A stretch of 64,000 bases of DNA from Citrobacter portucalensis. GTDB taxonomy: Bacteria; Pseudomonadota; Gammaproteobacteria; Enterobacterales; Enterobacteriaceae. Shown one piece after another: positions 1-9,077 of the stretch; the first letter of the stretch is position 1; every line of letters begins with the position of its first letter. The stretch spans positions 248,001 through 312,000 of the forward strand of contig NZ_MVFY01000003.1 of the NCBI RefSeq assembly GCF_002042885.1. The letters are read 5' to 3'. Made by a program: the position numbers and the translations under genes. The notes under the pieces were generated by a model, which saw only the letters and a list, made by a program, of their open reading frames with translations, did no database searches and was not told where the DNA came from.

Positions 1-2
1 TG

Positions 3-1460
3 GCATCCGTAGTGTACGGTTTCTTCTACGGTCTGTGGCCAATTGCCTGGATCATTATCGCCGCGGTATTCGTCTATAAAATCTCGGTGAAGACCGGGCA
101 GTTCGACATTATCCGGTCATCGATACTCTCGATTACCCCAGACCAGCGTCTGCAAATGCTGATTGTTGGTTTCTCCTTTGGGGCATTCCTCGAGGGAGCG
201 GCAGGCTTTGGCGCTCCGGTAGCGATTACCGCCGCGCTGCTGGTTGGTCTTGGCTTTAACCCGCTGTATGCGGCAGGTTTGTGCCTGATCGTAAATACCG
301 CGCCGGTCGCTTTTGGCGCAATGGGCATTCCGATTCTGGTCGCCGGTCAGGTTACCGGACTGGACAGCTTCGAGATTGGCCAGATGGTAGGTCGTCAGCT
401 GCCGTTCCTGACCATTATCGTGCTGTTCTGGATTATGGCGATTATGGATGGCTGGCGTGGTGTCAAAGAAACCTGGCCTGCGGTGATGGTCGCTGGCGGC
501 TCGTTTGCTATCGCACAGTACCTCAGCTCTAACTTTATCGGGCCGGAACTGCCGGACATCATCTCTTCTCTGGTCTCACTGGTGTGTCTGACGCTGTTCC
601 TGAAACGCTGGCAGCCGGTACGTATCTTCCGTTTTGGCGATATGGGTGCTTCGCAGGTCGATATGGATCTGTCGCGCACCCGCTACACCGCTGGGCAGGT
701 GGTACGCGCCTGGTCACCGTTCCTGTTCCTGACAGCTACCGTCACGCTGTGGAGCATACCGCCGTTTAAAGCGCTGTTTGCGCCAGGCGGCGCGATGTAC
801 CACTGGGTGGTCAATATTCCGGTTCCGTTCCTCGACAAGCTGGTTGCCCGTATGCCGCCGGTCGTACACGAAGCCACGGCCTACGCGGCGGTGTACAAAT
901 TTGACTGGTTCTCCGCGACCGGTACCGCAATACTGTTTGCCGCCCTGCTGTCTATCGTCTGGCTGAAGATGAAGCCATCTGCTGCGCTGCAGACCTTTGG
1001 TAGCACGCTGAAAGATCTGGCGCTGCCTATCTACTCCATCGGGATGGTGCTGGCGTTCGCGTTTATCTCTAACTACTCCGGGCTTTCATCCACCCTGGCA
1101 CTGGCCCTGGCACATACCGGCAGCGCATTTACCTTCTTCTCGCCGTTCCTTGGCTGGCTGGGGGTATTCCTAACCGGGTCCGACACCTCATCAAACGCAT
1201 TGTTCGCCGCCCTGCAGGCCACGGCCGCTCAGCAAATCGGCGTTTCTGATGTGCTGATGGTGGCCGCAAATACCACCGGCGGCGTGACCGGCAAAATGAT
1301 CTCTCCACAATCTATCGCTATCGCCTGTGCGGCAGTGGGATTAGTGGGGAAAGAGTCTGATCTGTTCCGCTTTACCGTGAAGCACAGCCTGATTTTCACC
1401 TGCATGGTGGGTGTGATTACCACGCTGCAGGCCTATGTCTTAACCTGGATGATTCCATGA
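3..1460 (+). CDS. lldP: L-lactate permease LldP, 5' end cut off by the window
   Basis: Inner-membrane L-lactate:H+ symporter. About 485 codons are open from the first bases of the window to the stop; the E. coli protein has 551 residues, so roughly 66 N-terminal residues lie outside. The visible part is almost entirely hydrophobic membrane segments, with the conserved loop [17 protein letters not shown] near its start and a second conserved stretch [15 protein letters not shown] near the C-terminus, both typical of the lactate permease family. Its stop overlaps the lldR start by 4 bp, so it is the first gene of an lldPRD operon. Promoter and LldR operators must lie upstream of the window. Confidence 0.96.
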   Translation, partial: ASVVYGFFYGLWPIAWIIIAAVFVYKISVKTGQFDIIRSSILSITPDQRLQMLIVGFSFGAFLEGAAGFGAPVAITAALLVGLGFNPLYAAGLCLIVNTAPVAFGAMGIPILVAGQVTGLDSFEIGQMVGRQLPFLTIIVLFWIMAIMDGWRGVKETWPAVMVAGGSFAIAQYLSSNFIGPELPDIISSLVSLVCLTLFLKRWQPVRIFRFGDMGASQVDMDLSRTRYTAGQVVRAWSPFLFLTATVTLWSIPPFKALFAPGGAMYHWVVNIPVPFLDKLVARMPPVVHEATAYAAVYKFDWFSATGTAILFAALLSIVWLKMKPSAALQTFGSTLKDLALPIYSIGMVLAFAFISNYSGLSSTLALALAHTGSAFTFFSPFLGWLGVFLTGSDTSSNALFAALQATAAQQIGVSDVLMVAANTTGGVTGKMISPQSIAIACAAVGLVGKESDLFRFTVKHSLIFTCMVGVITTLQAYVLTWMIP

Positions 1461-2233
1461 TAGTGATGCCCAGACGCCTGTCAGACGAAGTCGCATCTCG
1501 TGTGCGGGCGCTGATTGAAGAACAACAGCTGGAGGCGGGCATGAAGTTGCCCGCTGAGCGCCAGCTGGCCGTACAGCTCGGCGTATCGCGCAACTCGCTG
1601 CGCGAGGCGCTGGCGAAACTGGTGAGCGAAGGCGTGTTGATTAGCCGTCGTGGCGGCGGGACGTTTATCCGCTGGCAGCATGAGGCATGGTCTGAACAAA
1701 ACATCGTTCAGCCGCTGAAAACTCTACTGGCAGACGACCCTGATTACAGTTTCGATATTCTGGAAGCCCGCCACGCCATCGAAGCCAGCACCGCCTGGCA
1801 TGCAGCTATGCGTGCCACTGCTGCCGACAAAGAGAAGATCAGACTCTGTTTCGAGGCCACACAAAGCGAAGATCCAGATCTCGCCTCGCAGGCAGACGTT
1901 CGCTTTCATCTCGCCATTGCGGAGGCCTCGCACAACGTGGTGCTGTTACAGACCATGCGCGGTTTCTTCGACGTATTGCAGTCTTCGGTGAAACAGAGCC
2001 GCCAGCGAATGTACCTTGTGCCGCCCGTATTTTCGCAACTGACGGCGCAGCATCAGGCCGTCCTGGATGCGATTGTTGCCGGAGATGCCGACGGAGCGCG
2101 TAAAGCAATGATGGCGCACCTCAGTTTTGTCCACACCACGATTAAACGATTTGATGAAGATCAGGCCCGCCAGGCGCGTATCACCCGCCTGCCCGGTGAC
2201 CCTGGTGAGAATAGCAGGGAGAACAACACATGA
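1457..2233 (+). CDS. lldR: GntR/FadR-family regulator of L-lactate utilisation LldR
   Basis: Lactate-responsive transcriptional regulator of its own operon. The 258-residue length equals E. coli LldR. An N-terminal winged helix (residues about 5-70) carries the typical GntR segment [20 protein letters not shown]; the rest is an all-helical FCD effector domain, with conserved acidic and histidine residues around [21 protein letters not shown] and the C-terminal HLSFVHTT. The ATG start is embedded in the lldP stop (ATGA) and the gene end overlaps lldD by 4 bp, which indicates translational coupling. Confidence 0.97.
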   Translation: MIVMPRRLSDEVASRVRALIEEQQLEAGMKLPAERQLAVQLGVSRNSLREALAKLVSEGVLISRRGGGTFIRWQHEAWSEQNIVQPLKTLLADDPDYSFDILEARHAIEASTAWHAAMRATAADKEKIRLCFEATQSEDPDLASQADVRFHLAIAEASHNVVLLQTMRGFFDVLQSSVKQSRQRMYLVPPVFSQLTAQHQAVLDAIVAGDADGARKAMMAHLSFVHTTIKRFDEDQARQARITRLPGDPGENSRENNT

Positions 2234-3420
2234 TTATTTCAGCAGCCAGCGACTATCGCGCCGCAGCCCAGCGCATCCTACCCCCCTTCTTGTTCCACTA
2301 TATAGACGGTGGGGCGTATGCAGAGCACACTCTGCGCCGTAACGTGGCAGACCTGTCTGAAGTGGCACTTCGCCAGCGCGTGCTGAAGAATATGTCCGAC
2401 CTGAGCCTGGAGACAAAGCTGTTCAACGAAACGCTCTCCATGCCGGTGGCCCTTGCACCTGTCGGTCTGTGCGGCATGTACGCGCGCCGGGGCGAAGTTC
2501 AGGCCGCCGCCGCCGCTGATGCCAAAGGCATTCCGTTTACGCTTTCCACGGTATCCGTATGTCCGATTGAAGAAGTCGCTCCAACCATCAAACGTCCAAT
2601 GTGGTTTCAGCTATATGTTCTGCGCGATCGCGGCTTTATGCGCAACGCGCTGGAGCGCGCCAAAGCGGCAGGTTGCTCCACGCTGGTCTTTACCGTCGAT
2701 ATGCCAACCCCTGGTGCACGCTACCGTGACGCCCATTCCGGGATGAGCGGCCCAAATGCCGCACTACGCCGCTACTGGCAGGCAGTCACCCATCCACAGT
2801 GGGCATGGGACGTTGGCCTGAACGGTCGCCCACATGATTTAGGCAATATCTCGACTTATCTTGGTAAACCTACCGGTCTTGAGGATTACATCGGCTGGCT
2901 GGCGAATAATTTCGATCCGTCGATTTCCTGGAAAGACCTCGAGTGGATCCGTGAATTTTGGGATGGTCCGATGGTGATCAAAGGGATCCTCGATCCCGAA
3001 GATGCCCGAGACGCCGTACGCTTTGGTGCGGACGGCATCGTTGTCTCTAACCACGGTGGCCGCCAGTTAGACGGCGTGCTGTCTTCTGCTCGCGCGCTGC
3101 CCGCCATTGCCGATGCAGTAAAAGGCGATATCACCATTCTGGCAGACAGTGGGATCCGCAACGGTCTGGACGTCGTACGTATGATTGCGCTGGGCGCGGA
3201 TAGTGTTCTGCTGGGACGTGCTTATCTGTACGCGCTGGCAACCCACGGTCAGGCCGGGGTGGCGAATCTGCTGAATCTGATCGAGAAAGAGATGAAAGTG
3301 GCAATGACCCTGACCGGTGCGAAGTCGATTAGCGAAATCAGCCGTGATTCGCTGGTACAGGAACTGGGTCAGAACCTGCCTGCTGCATTAGCGCCTCTGG
3401 CCCAGGGTAGCGCTGCGTAA
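2230..3420 (+). CDS. lldD: FMN-dependent L-lactate dehydrogenase LldD
   Basis: Membrane-associated quinone-linked flavoenzyme oxidising L-lactate to pyruvate. The 396 residues match the E. coli length and the whole protein is one alpha-hydroxy-acid oxidase TIM barrel. Seen in order: the FMN-contacting [36 protein letters not shown], a barrel lysine in MVIKGILD, and the active-site motif [10 protein letters not shown] (catalytic His near 275), then [20 protein letters not shown], which binds the FMN phosphate. It is the last gene of lldPRD and is followed by a terminator. Confidence 0.98.
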   Translation: MIISAASDYRAAAQRILPPFLFHYIDGGAYAEHTLRRNVADLSEVALRQRVLKNMSDLSLETKLFNETLSMPVALAPVGLCGMYARRGEVQAAAAADAKGIPFTLSTVSVCPIEEVAPTIKRPMWFQLYVLRDRGFMRNALERAKAAGCSTLVFTVDMPTPGARYRDAHSGMSGPNAALRRYWQAVTHPQWAWDVGLNGRPHDLGNISTYLGKPTGLEDYIGWLANNFDPSISWKDLEWIREFWDGPMVIKGILDPEDARDAVRFGADGIVVSNHGGRQLDGVLSSARALPAIADAVKGDITILADSGIRNGLDVVRMIALGADSVLLGRAYLYALATHGQAGVANLLNLIEKEMKVAMTLTGAKSISEISRDSLVQELGQNLPAALAPLAQGSAA

Positions 3421-3450
3421 CACTCTCCCCCGTAAAATCGCGTTTTCTGC

Positions 3451-3485
3451 ATGGTCGGCCTGTTCTCAGTCCGGCCATTTTTTAT
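3451..3485 (+). terminator. Rho-independent terminator after lldPRD
   Basis: ATGGTCGG and CCGGCCAT form an 8-bp stem (one G-U pair in RNA) closed by a 12-base loop, directly followed by a run of T. It starts 30 bp after the lldD stop. Confidence 0.8.
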
Positions 3486-3617
3486 GCAAAAATAACGACC
3501 AGTTAACATTTACAACCAATATATTTGACAACTTTTTATCCACCTGCCAAATGTATATACAAGCTAATACAAGAGCGATTTATACAGATAACAACCATCA
3601 TAACGGGCGAGGGTGAC

Positions 3618-4958
3618 ATGGCTTATTCCGGTAAAGTGAATATCCAGCAGGCGATAGATGACAGTCCTTTTTCGCGCTTCCATTGGGTCATTATTGTCCT
3701 GGGATTTCTGGTTTTAGCCATTGACGGCTTCGATACCGCGGCGATGGGTTATATTGCTCCCACGCTCTCAGCCGACTGGGGCATCAAGAAGCAAGATCTC
3801 GGACCGGTGTTAAGCGCCGCGCTATTAGGCCTGTCATTTGGCGCCCTGCTCGCCGGACCCATTTCCGATCGTATGGGCCGTAAGCGTGTCCTGGTATTTT
3901 CCTGTCTGTTCTTTGGCCTCGCCAGTCTGGGAACCGCCTATGCCCAGACCCTGAATATGCTCACATTTTGGCGTTTTCTCACTGGACTTGGACTTGGCGC
4001 GGCAATGCCCAACGCCATCACCCTGGTGTCAGAATTCGCCCCGAAACGTTGTCGTTCAATGGCGATTAACACCATGTACTGCGGCTTTCCGTTAGGCGCT
4101 GCGGGCGGCGGCGTAATCTCCTCCTGGCTTATTCCCAATTACGGCTGGCACAGTGTTCTGCTTGCCGGTGCGATCGCCCCGCTGGCCCTCACCGTACTGT
4201 TGGTGCTGTTCCTGCCGGAGTCGGTGAAGTATCTGGTTCACCGCGGTAAAGGGGTGGCACAGGTTAAACGCATTGCTCAACGTTTTATGTCGGGAAATCT
4301 GGAACAGGTTACTCAGTTTTATCTGGATGAAGACCGCGTCACGATCAAAAAAGGCAGCGTGGCGCAGCTATTCAGTATGCCCTGGCTGCCGGGCACGCTG
4401 ATGCTCTGGACGACCTACTTTATGGGGCTGGTTATCTATTACGTGCTGCTGAGCTGGATGCCAACGCTGATGCTGGGCATGGGCTATCCGCTGGCTGAAT
4501 CCGCCTGGCTGACGTCACTGTTTACCTTCGGCGGTACCGCAGGGATCCTGCTGGCCGGTTGGTTAATGGACCGTTGGGAAGCGCATAAAGTGGTATCACT
4601 CGGCTTTATGCTGACGATGCTGTTTGCCCTCGCTCTCGGGTTTGAACACAACCATATCATCCTGTTCGGCGCACTGATCTTCCTGATGGGGATTACCATG
4701 AACGGCGCGCAGTCCGGGCTACAGACGCTGGCTGCAACGTTTTATCCAACCCACTGCCGCGCAACGGGCATTGCCTGGATGCAGGGCGTGGGCCGCTTCG
4801 GCGGCGTAGCCGGAACGATGATGAGCGCCCAGTTGCTTTCCCTGCAATGGCAGGCAGACAGTATCTTAATGTTCCTCAGCCTTCCGGCTTTGGTCGCCGC
4901 TGCCGCGACGATTTACAAGCTGCAACGCTATAAACCGCACGCGCTGACCGTCGCATAG
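3618..4958 (+). CDS. MFS transporter of the aromatic acid:H+ symporter (AAHS) type
   Basis: Predicted 12-helix inner-membrane permease, 446 residues from the chosen ATG, which has a GAGGG ribosome site 5 bases upstream. An upstream TTG at 3525 would add 31 unlikely residues. The first helix carries DGFDTAAMGYIAPTL, the acidic motif typical of PcaK/BenK/MhpT-like carriers; loop 2-3 has the MFS signature SDRMGRKRVLV and helix 5 ends in PESVKYLVHRGKG. These features suggest uptake of an aromatic or other carboxylic acid, but the substrate is not evident. It stands alone between the lldPRD terminator and trmL, a position that is empty in E. coli K-12, so it is probably an accessory gene. No catabolic genes for an aromatic acid lie nearby. 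Confidence 0.85.
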   Translation: MAYSGKVNIQQAIDDSPFSRFHWVIIVLGFLVLAIDGFDTAAMGYIAPTLSADWGIKKQDLGPVLSAALLGLSFGALLAGPISDRMGRKRVLVFSCLFFGLASLGTAYAQTLNMLTFWRFLTGLGLGAAMPNAITLVSEFAPKRCRSMAINTMYCGFPLGAAGGGVISSWLIPNYGWHSVLLAGAIAPLALTVLLVLFLPESVKYLVHRGKGVAQVKRIAQRFMSGNLEQVTQFYLDEDRVTIKKGSVAQLFSMPWLPGTLMLWTTYFMGLVIYYVLLSWMPTLMLGMGYPLAESAWLTSLFTFGGTAGILLAGWLMDRWEAHKVVSLGFMLTMLFALALGFEHNHIILFGALIFLMGITMNGAQSGLQTLAATFYPTHCRATGIAWMQGVGRFGGVAGTMMSAQLLSLQWQADSILMFLSLPALVAAAATIYKLQRYKPHALTVA

Positions 4959-4979
4959 TACCGGCTCTTTCTGCTATTC

Positions 4980-5002
4980 TGCCCCCCGTTATTAAGGGGG
5001 CA
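4980..5002 (+). promoter_or_regulatory. Hairpin covering the trmL ribosome binding site
   Basis: TGCCCCC and GGGGGCA form a perfect 7-bp stem with a 9-base loop ending 2 bases before the trmL ATG. The only Shine-Dalgarno-like sequence (AAGGGGG) is the 3' arm of this stem. There is no T run, so it is more likely a translation-control or 5'-end structure than a terminator. Confidence 0.6.
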
Positions 5003-5004
5003 GT

Positions 5005-5478
5005 ATGCTAAACATCGTTTTATTCGAACCAGAAATCCCGCCAAATACCGGCAATATTATCCGTCTTTGCGCCAACACCGGCTTTCGTCTGCATATTATT
5101 GAGCCAATGGGCTTTACCTGGGACGACAAGCGCCTGCGTCGCGCGGGGCTGGATTACCATGAATTTACCGCTGTGCTACGCCACCCTGATTACGCCGCCT
5201 TCGTCGCCGCAGAAAATCCGCAACGTCTGTTTGCCCTGACCACCAAAGGTACTCCAGCGCATAGCGCGGTAAGCTATCAGGATGGGGATTATCTGATGTT
5301 TGGCCCGGAAACTCGCGGTCTGCCAGCCAGCATCCTCGACGCGCTGCCTGCCGAACAAAAAATTCGTATTCCGATGATGCCGGACAGTCGCAGCATGAAC
5401 CTGTCGAATGCGGTGTCGGTGGTGGTGTATGAGGCCTGGCGCCAGTTAGGTTATCCCGGCGCGGTATTGCGTAGTTGA
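5005..5478 (+). CDS. trmL: tRNA (cytidine/uridine-34 2'-O)-methyltransferase TrmL
   Basis: SPOUT-family methyltransferase that 2'-O-methylates the wobble base of leucine tRNAs, formerly YibK. The 157 residues match E. coli. It starts with the family segment [20 protein letters not shown] and ends with the knotted SAM-binding region: [31 protein letters not shown], then VVYEAWRQ. Together these form the trefoil knot and dimer interface. It is a single-gene unit facing cysE, preceded by the ribosome-site hairpin and followed by a REP element. Confidence 0.97.
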   Translation: MLNIVLFEPEIPPNTGNIIRLCANTGFRLHIIEPMGFTWDDKRLRRAGLDYHEFTAVLRHPDYAAFVAAENPQRLFALTTKGTPAHSAVSYQDGDYLMFGPETRGLPASILDALPAEQKIRIPMMPDSRSMNLSNAVSVVVYEAWRQLGYPGAVLRS

Positions 5479-5483
5479 TTTTT

Positions 5484-5512
5484 GTCGGATGGCGGCTGAC
5501 GCCTTATCCGAC
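5484..5512. repeat. REP element (palindromic unit)
   Basis: GTCGGAT...ATCCGAC arms enclose GGCGGCTGACGCCTT, matching the enterobacterial REP pattern (GCCGGATGGCGG...ACGCCTTATCCGGCCTAC). It lies just after the trmL stop. Confidence 0.8.
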
Positions 5513-5531
5513 CTACGAAAGAATTTACCGT

Positions 5532-5660
5532 TATTTTTCGAGCGTTATCGGCGCAGTCAGGTTGGACACGGACTGCGCTTGCCGACCTGCGCGTACACGT
5601 AGTACGTGAGGATGGCGAGCACAGCCCGGGTTCAAGATGACAAGTAAGATAGCTCGAAAT
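5532..5660. repeat. Imperfect palindromic intergenic repeat, ERIC-like
   Basis: About 129 bp bounded by inverted ends ATTTTTCGAGCG and AGCTCGAAAT. Inside is a perfect 8-bp stem GCGCAGTC/GACTGCGC (5551-5578) and a central palindrome GTACACGTAGTACGTG (5593-5608). The stretch AGTACGTGAGG...GCGAGCACAGCC...TTCAAGATGACAAGTA follows the same order of motifs as the ERIC core (AGTACGTGACTGGGGTGAGCG...GCTTGAAGTATGACGGGTA), so it may be a diverged or distinct relative. Its right end touches the cysE stop codon. Confidence 0.5.
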
Positions 5661-6481
5661 CAGATTCCATCGCCGTATTCGAAAGTATGATGAATCCCGT
5701 TGAAATGCTGATCCATATCCATAGACGGCTTATCGCTGTCTGGCTTACCGACGATGCGCGCCGGTACGCCTGCGGCGGTGGTATGCGGCGGTACGGGCTG
5801 TAGCACGACCGAACCTGCGCCAATCTTCGCGCCGCGTCCGACTTCAATGTTGCCGAGAATTTTTGCTCCCGCGCCGATCATCACGCCTTCACGAATTTTC
5901 GGGTGGCGGTCACCGCCGGCTTTACCGGTCCCGCCCAGCGTGACGGATTGCAGAATAGAGACGTCGTTTTCAATCACCGCGGTTTCACCAACCACAATGC
6001 CGGTGGCGTGATCGAGCATAATCCCACGGCCAATTTTTGCCGCCGGATGAATATCTACCTGGAAGGTAACGGACACCTGATTTTGCAGGAAGATCGCCAG
6101 TGCCTGACGCCCCTGATGCCACAGCCAGTGACCGATACGGTAGGCCTGAAGCGCATGAAAGCCCTTCAGATACAGCAGTGGAGTGGAATATTTATCGACA
6201 GCCGGGTCACGCGTGCGTACTGCCTGAATATCGCAGGCCGCTGAGGCAATCATTTCAGGATCGGCCGCGTAGGCCTCTTCTACGACTTCGCGAATCGCAA
6301 TGGCGGGCATGATTGGAGAAGCGAGTTTATTCGCCAGCATATAGCTTAGCGCACTGCCGAGATTTTCATGCTTGAGCAGTGTTGCGTGGTAAAAACTGGC
6401 CAGCATTGGCTCACATTCCGCCAGTGCCCGGGCTTCCGCTTTAATGTTTTTCCAGACGATATCCAGTTCTTCACACGGCAT
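5660..6481 (-). CDS. cysE: Serine O-acetyltransferase CysE
   Basis: Makes O-acetyl-L-serine from L-serine and acetyl-CoA, the committing step of cysteine synthesis, in the cytoplasm. The 273 residues equal E. coli CysE. An N-terminal helical domain is followed by a left-handed beta-helix of hexapeptide repeats (about 140-240). The catalytic pair Asp143/His158 is seen in VDIHPAAKIGRGIMLDHATG. The C-terminal tail contains Met256 (MDMDQHFNG), a residue needed for cysteine feedback inhibition in E. coli. It is the last gene of the leftward secB-gpsA-cysE group; a hairpin separates it from gpsA. Confidence 0.98.
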   Translation of the reverse strand: MPCEELDIVWKNIKAEARALAECEPMLASFYHATLLKHENLGSALSYMLANKLASPIMPAIAIREVVEEAYAADPEMIASAACDIQAVRTRDPAVDKYSTPLLYLKGFHALQAYRIGHWLWHQGRQALAIFLQNQVSVTFQVDIHPAAKIGRGIMLDHATGIVVGETAVIENDVSILQSVTLGGTGKAGGDRHPKIREGVMIGAGAKILGNIEVGRGAKIGAGSVVLQPVPPHTTAAGVPARIVGKPDSDKPSMDMDQHFNGIHHTFEYGDGI

Positions 6482-6500
6482 TGCGTACTCCAGAAGGTAG

Positions 6501-6540
6501 CAAAACGACCGATCCGTTCTTCGCGGATCGGGTCGTTATA
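6501..6540 (-). terminator. Hairpin between gpsA and cysE, possible attenuator
   Basis: A 13-bp stem with one mismatch or bulge (AACGACCGATCCG with CGGATCGGGTCGTT) and a short loop. Read leftward, the stem is followed by TTTTGC. It could partly terminate transcripts from gpsA before cysE or stabilise an mRNA end. Its strength is uncertain because the T run is short. Confidence 0.5.
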
Positions 6541-6558
6541 TTCAACAGTTCCTTACAG

Positions 6559-7578
6559 CTAGTGGCGACTCAGCTCGTCCTTGCGTGCACGGCCTAATAA
6601 CGTCAATGCTGCCTCGCGCGCGTTTTTTCCGCAATACAATACTTGATAAATTTCCTCGGTTATTGGCATCTCAACACCAAAACGGTGCGCCAATTCACGA
6701 ACTTCTTTCGTATTGCGATAGCCTTCAACCACTTGGCCAATCTTGTCCTGCGCACCCTGCACGTCCATCCCCTGGCCGAGCATCATGCCAAAACGACGGT
6801 TGCGCGACTGGTTGTCGGTACAGGTCAGCACCAGATCGCCTAAACCCGCCATCCCCATAAAGGTGGCAGGATCGGCCCCCAGCGCCGCACCAAGACGAGA
6901 CATTTCGGTCAGCCCACGGGTGATCAATGCGGTTCGTGCATTCGCGCCAAAACCGATGCCGTCAGACATCCCCGCACCAATGGCAATGACGTTTTTCACC
7001 GCGCCGCCAAGCTGCACGCCAATGAAATCCGGGTTGCTATAAACGCGGAAGCTTTTGCCGCAGTGCAGCAACTGCTGGAGATCGTCAGCAAAAGTGTCGT
7101 CCGTCGAGGCCAGAGAAATCGCCGTCGGCATGCCCGCAGCCAGCTCTTTGGCGAACGTCGGGCCGGAAATAACCGCCAGTGGAATTGAGTCCCCCAGCGC
7201 TTCACGCGCGACGTCCTGCAGCAGACGTCCTGTTTCCGCTTCCAGACCTTTTGTCGCCCAGACCAGTCGTGCGTCAGGACGCATCAATGGTTTGATGTTA
7301 CGCAGCACTTCGCCAAAGACGTGGCTCGGCACCACCACCAGAATATTACGACTGGCGGCCAGTGCAGTGGCTAAATCACTTTCCAGGCGCAGCGTGTCGG
7401 GAAAAGGCACATCAGGAAGGAACGCGACGTTGCAGCGATCGTGCTCGAGAGTCGCGATATGTTTAGGATCATGGCCCCACAGGACAACCTGATGGCCATT
7501 TCTTGCCAGGGTGATGGCAAGAGCGGTGCCGTACGAGCCGGCACCAATCACAGTCATTGAAGCATTACTTTGGTTCAT
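6559..7578 (-). CDS. gpsA: Glycerol-3-phosphate dehydrogenase [NAD(P)+] GpsA
   Basis: Reduces dihydroxyacetone phosphate to sn-glycerol 3-phosphate for phospholipid synthesis. The 339 residues equal E. coli GpsA. The N-terminal Rossmann motif is [18 protein letters not shown]; further on are the family segments [23 protein letters not shown] and [17 protein letters not shown], the last holding the catalytic lysine. The ATG overlaps the secB stop by one base (TGATG), consistent with translational coupling. Confidence 0.98.
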   Translation of the reverse strand: MNQSNASMTVIGAGSYGTALAITLARNGHQVVLWGHDPKHIATLEHDRCNVAFLPDVPFPDTLRLESDLATALAASRNILVVVPSHVFGEVLRNIKPLMRPDARLVWATKGLEAETGRLLQDVAREALGDSIPLAVISGPTFAKELAAGMPTAISLASTDDTFADDLQQLLHCGKSFRVYSNPDFIGVQLGGAVKNVIAIGAGMSDGIGFGANARTALITRGLTEMSRLGAALGADPATFMGMAGLGDLVLTCTDNQSRNRRFGMMLGQGMDVQGAQDKIGQVVEGYRNTKEVRELAHRFGVEMPITEEIYQVLYCGKNAREAALTLLGRARKDELSRH

Positions 7579-8045
7579 CAGGCATCCTGATGTTCTTCAG
7601 TACCTTCGCCAGCCTGCTGCTGTAAATAGTTCATGAACAGCGCATCAAAGTTGACCGGCGCAAGGTTCAGTTGCGGGAACGTACCGCGTGAAACCAGGCT
7701 GGTGATGCATTCGCGGGCATACGGGAACAGAATGTTCGGGCAGTATGCGCCCAGGCAATGCGCCATCTGAGTCCCTTCGATACCACTGATGGAGAAAATA
7801 CCGCCCTGCTGAACTTCGCACAGGAACGCAGTTTCTTCACCCAGGGAAGCCGTTACGGTGACACGCAGCACTACTTCATACACGTCATCTGCCAGTTGGG
7901 TAGATGCGGTATCAAGATCCAGTTTAACCTCTGGCTGCCAATCTTTCTGGAAAACATGCGGTGCATTTGGCGCTTCGAAAGACACATCCTTGGTATAAAT
8001 ACGTTGGATCTGGAAAGCCATTTCAGTGTTATTTTGTTCTGACAT
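7578..8045 (-). CDS. secB: Protein-export chaperone SecB
   Basis: Cytoplasmic tetrameric chaperone that keeps preproteins unfolded and hands them to SecA. The 155 residues match E. coli. The conserved region [17 protein letters not shown] near the N-terminus, the acidic peptide-binding surface and [20 protein letters not shown] in the C-terminal half are present; the tail is acidic and flexible. It sits between grxC and gpsA and ends in a one-base overlap with gpsA. Confidence 0.98.
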   Translation of the reverse strand: MSEQNNTEMAFQIQRIYTKDVSFEAPNAPHVFQKDWQPEVKLDLDTASTQLADDVYEVVLRVTVTASLGEETAFLCEVQQGGIFSISGIEGTQMAHCLGAYCPNILFPYARECITSLVSRGTFPQLNLAPVNFDALFMNYLQQQAGEGTEEHQDA

Positions 8046-8091
8046 GTTGAGAAAACCCTTTAGTGTTGTCCTTTAAATACTTCGGTACGCC

Positions 8092-8343
8092 TTAACGCAG
8101 CAGCGGATCCAGTCCACCACGCGCATCCAACGCATACAAGTCGTCACAACCACCAATGTGCTGTGCATCAATAAAAATCTGCGGAACCGTAGTACGGCCA
8201 CTGCGCTTGATCATTTCTTCACGCTTCACGGCATCGCCGTCAATCGGAAGCTCCTGGAAACTCACACCCTTGCTGTTCAGGAGCGCCTTTGCGCGATGGC
8301 AAAACGGGCAGGTTGCTTTGGTATAGATCTCAATATTGGCCAT
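8092..8343 (-). CDS. grxC: Glutaredoxin 3 GrxC
   Basis: Small thiol-disulfide oxidoreductase reduced by glutathione. 83 residues, as in E. coli. The redox motif near residue 11 reads CPFC, while the usual glutaredoxin motif, and the one in E. coli GrxC, is CPYC. The conserved TVPQIFIDAQHIGGCDDL provides the cis-proline and glutathione-binding residues. It lies in the leftward yibN-grxC-secB-gpsA-cysE series. Confidence 0.97.
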   Translation of the reverse strand: MANIEIYTKATCPFCHRAKALLNSKGVSFQELPIDGDAVKREEMIKRSGRTTVPQIFIDAQHIGGCDDLYALDARGGLDPLLR

Positions 8344-8396
8344 GACTTATTCTCCAGTGTTCTTTTTACCCTGCGGCATGAAAGAAGACGGGTAAA

Positions 8397-8828
8397 TTAT
8401 TTGCCGCGAACCAGTGGCAGATTCTCACCACTCCAGCCCGCTACGCCATCTTTCAGTACAGACACCTGCTCAAAACCGGCTTTGATCAGCGCAGTTGCTG
8501 AATCCTGGCACTGCATGCCTGAACCATCAACCACAATCACAGGTTTGTTTTTGTGTTTTTCCAGTTCGCCAAAATTATTGGCTTTGATTTCGCTCGGCAG
8601 CAGGTTAGTGGAGCCTGCGATATGGCCTTTGCGGAAGTCGTCGCGCTGACGTAAATCCACGACAACGGCGTCTTCTTTATTGATGAGACGTGTGGCTTCT
8701 CCGCGCGTAATCACCTTCACTTTGGAAGTCAGGCTCTTAAACGTGGTAAATAATACAGCCGCCAGTAACGCAATCCAGGCGATACTCAATACAGGGTGGC
8801 GACTAACAAATTGCATAATTTCTTGCAT
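8397..8828 (-). CDS. yibN: Membrane-anchored rhodanese-like protein YibN
   Basis: 143 residues from the ATG matching E. coli YibN; a TTG four codons upstream is possible because the ATG lacks a clear ribosome site. One N-terminal membrane helix (about residues 10-32, [17 protein letters not shown]) is followed by a cytoplasmic rhodanese domain starting [20 protein letters not shown] with [16 protein letters not shown]. By eye, the active-site loop [10 protein letters not shown] aligns with an aspartate where sulfurtransferases have the catalytic cysteine, so it is probably not a classical sulfurtransferase. First gene of the yibN-grxC-secB-gpsA-cysE series. Confidence 0.93.
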   Translation of the reverse strand: MQEIMQFVSRHPVLSIAWIALLAAVLFTTFKSLTSKVKVITRGEATRLINKEDAVVVDLRQRDDFRKGHIAGSTNLLPSEIKANNFGELEKHKNKPVIVVDGSGMQCQDSATALIKAGFEQVSVLKDGVAGWSGENLPLVRGK

Positions 8829-8874
8829 GGGGGGTAACAACTCCCGACTCAGTGATTAAAAAAACCAGGAAAGG

Positions 8875-8880
8875 AGTATA
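8875..8880 (-). promoter_or_regulatory. Candidate -10 box for the yibN-grxC-secB operon
   Basis: TATACT on the minus strand about 47 bp before the yibN ATG. No good -35 sequence is visible at the expected distance, so this is tentative. The rest of the divergent yibN/gpmM gap (8841-9077) holds only a weak 8-bp inverted repeat CCAGAGCG/CGCTCTGG (8904-8985). Confidence 0.3.
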
Positions 8881-9077
8881 CCTGCGCGTTGGCGCAAATA
8901 CAGCCAGAGCGTGCATTGGATTGCATTTTTGCGGGGCGCTACGGAAAAAAAAACCTAAAACCACGCCCTCTGCGGCGCGCTCTGGTCGATTATTTGATCT
9001 TCCGGGGCTACTTTATCGATTCAGCTGTAGTAAAATTACGCAATTATTTTTTATCTATTAAGTGTGAGGTTGTCGCA

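Noticed and set aside
8889-9077. 63-residue N-terminal extension of gpmM
   Set aside because: Not found in the family; the ATG at 9078 has the ribosome site and the correct protein start.
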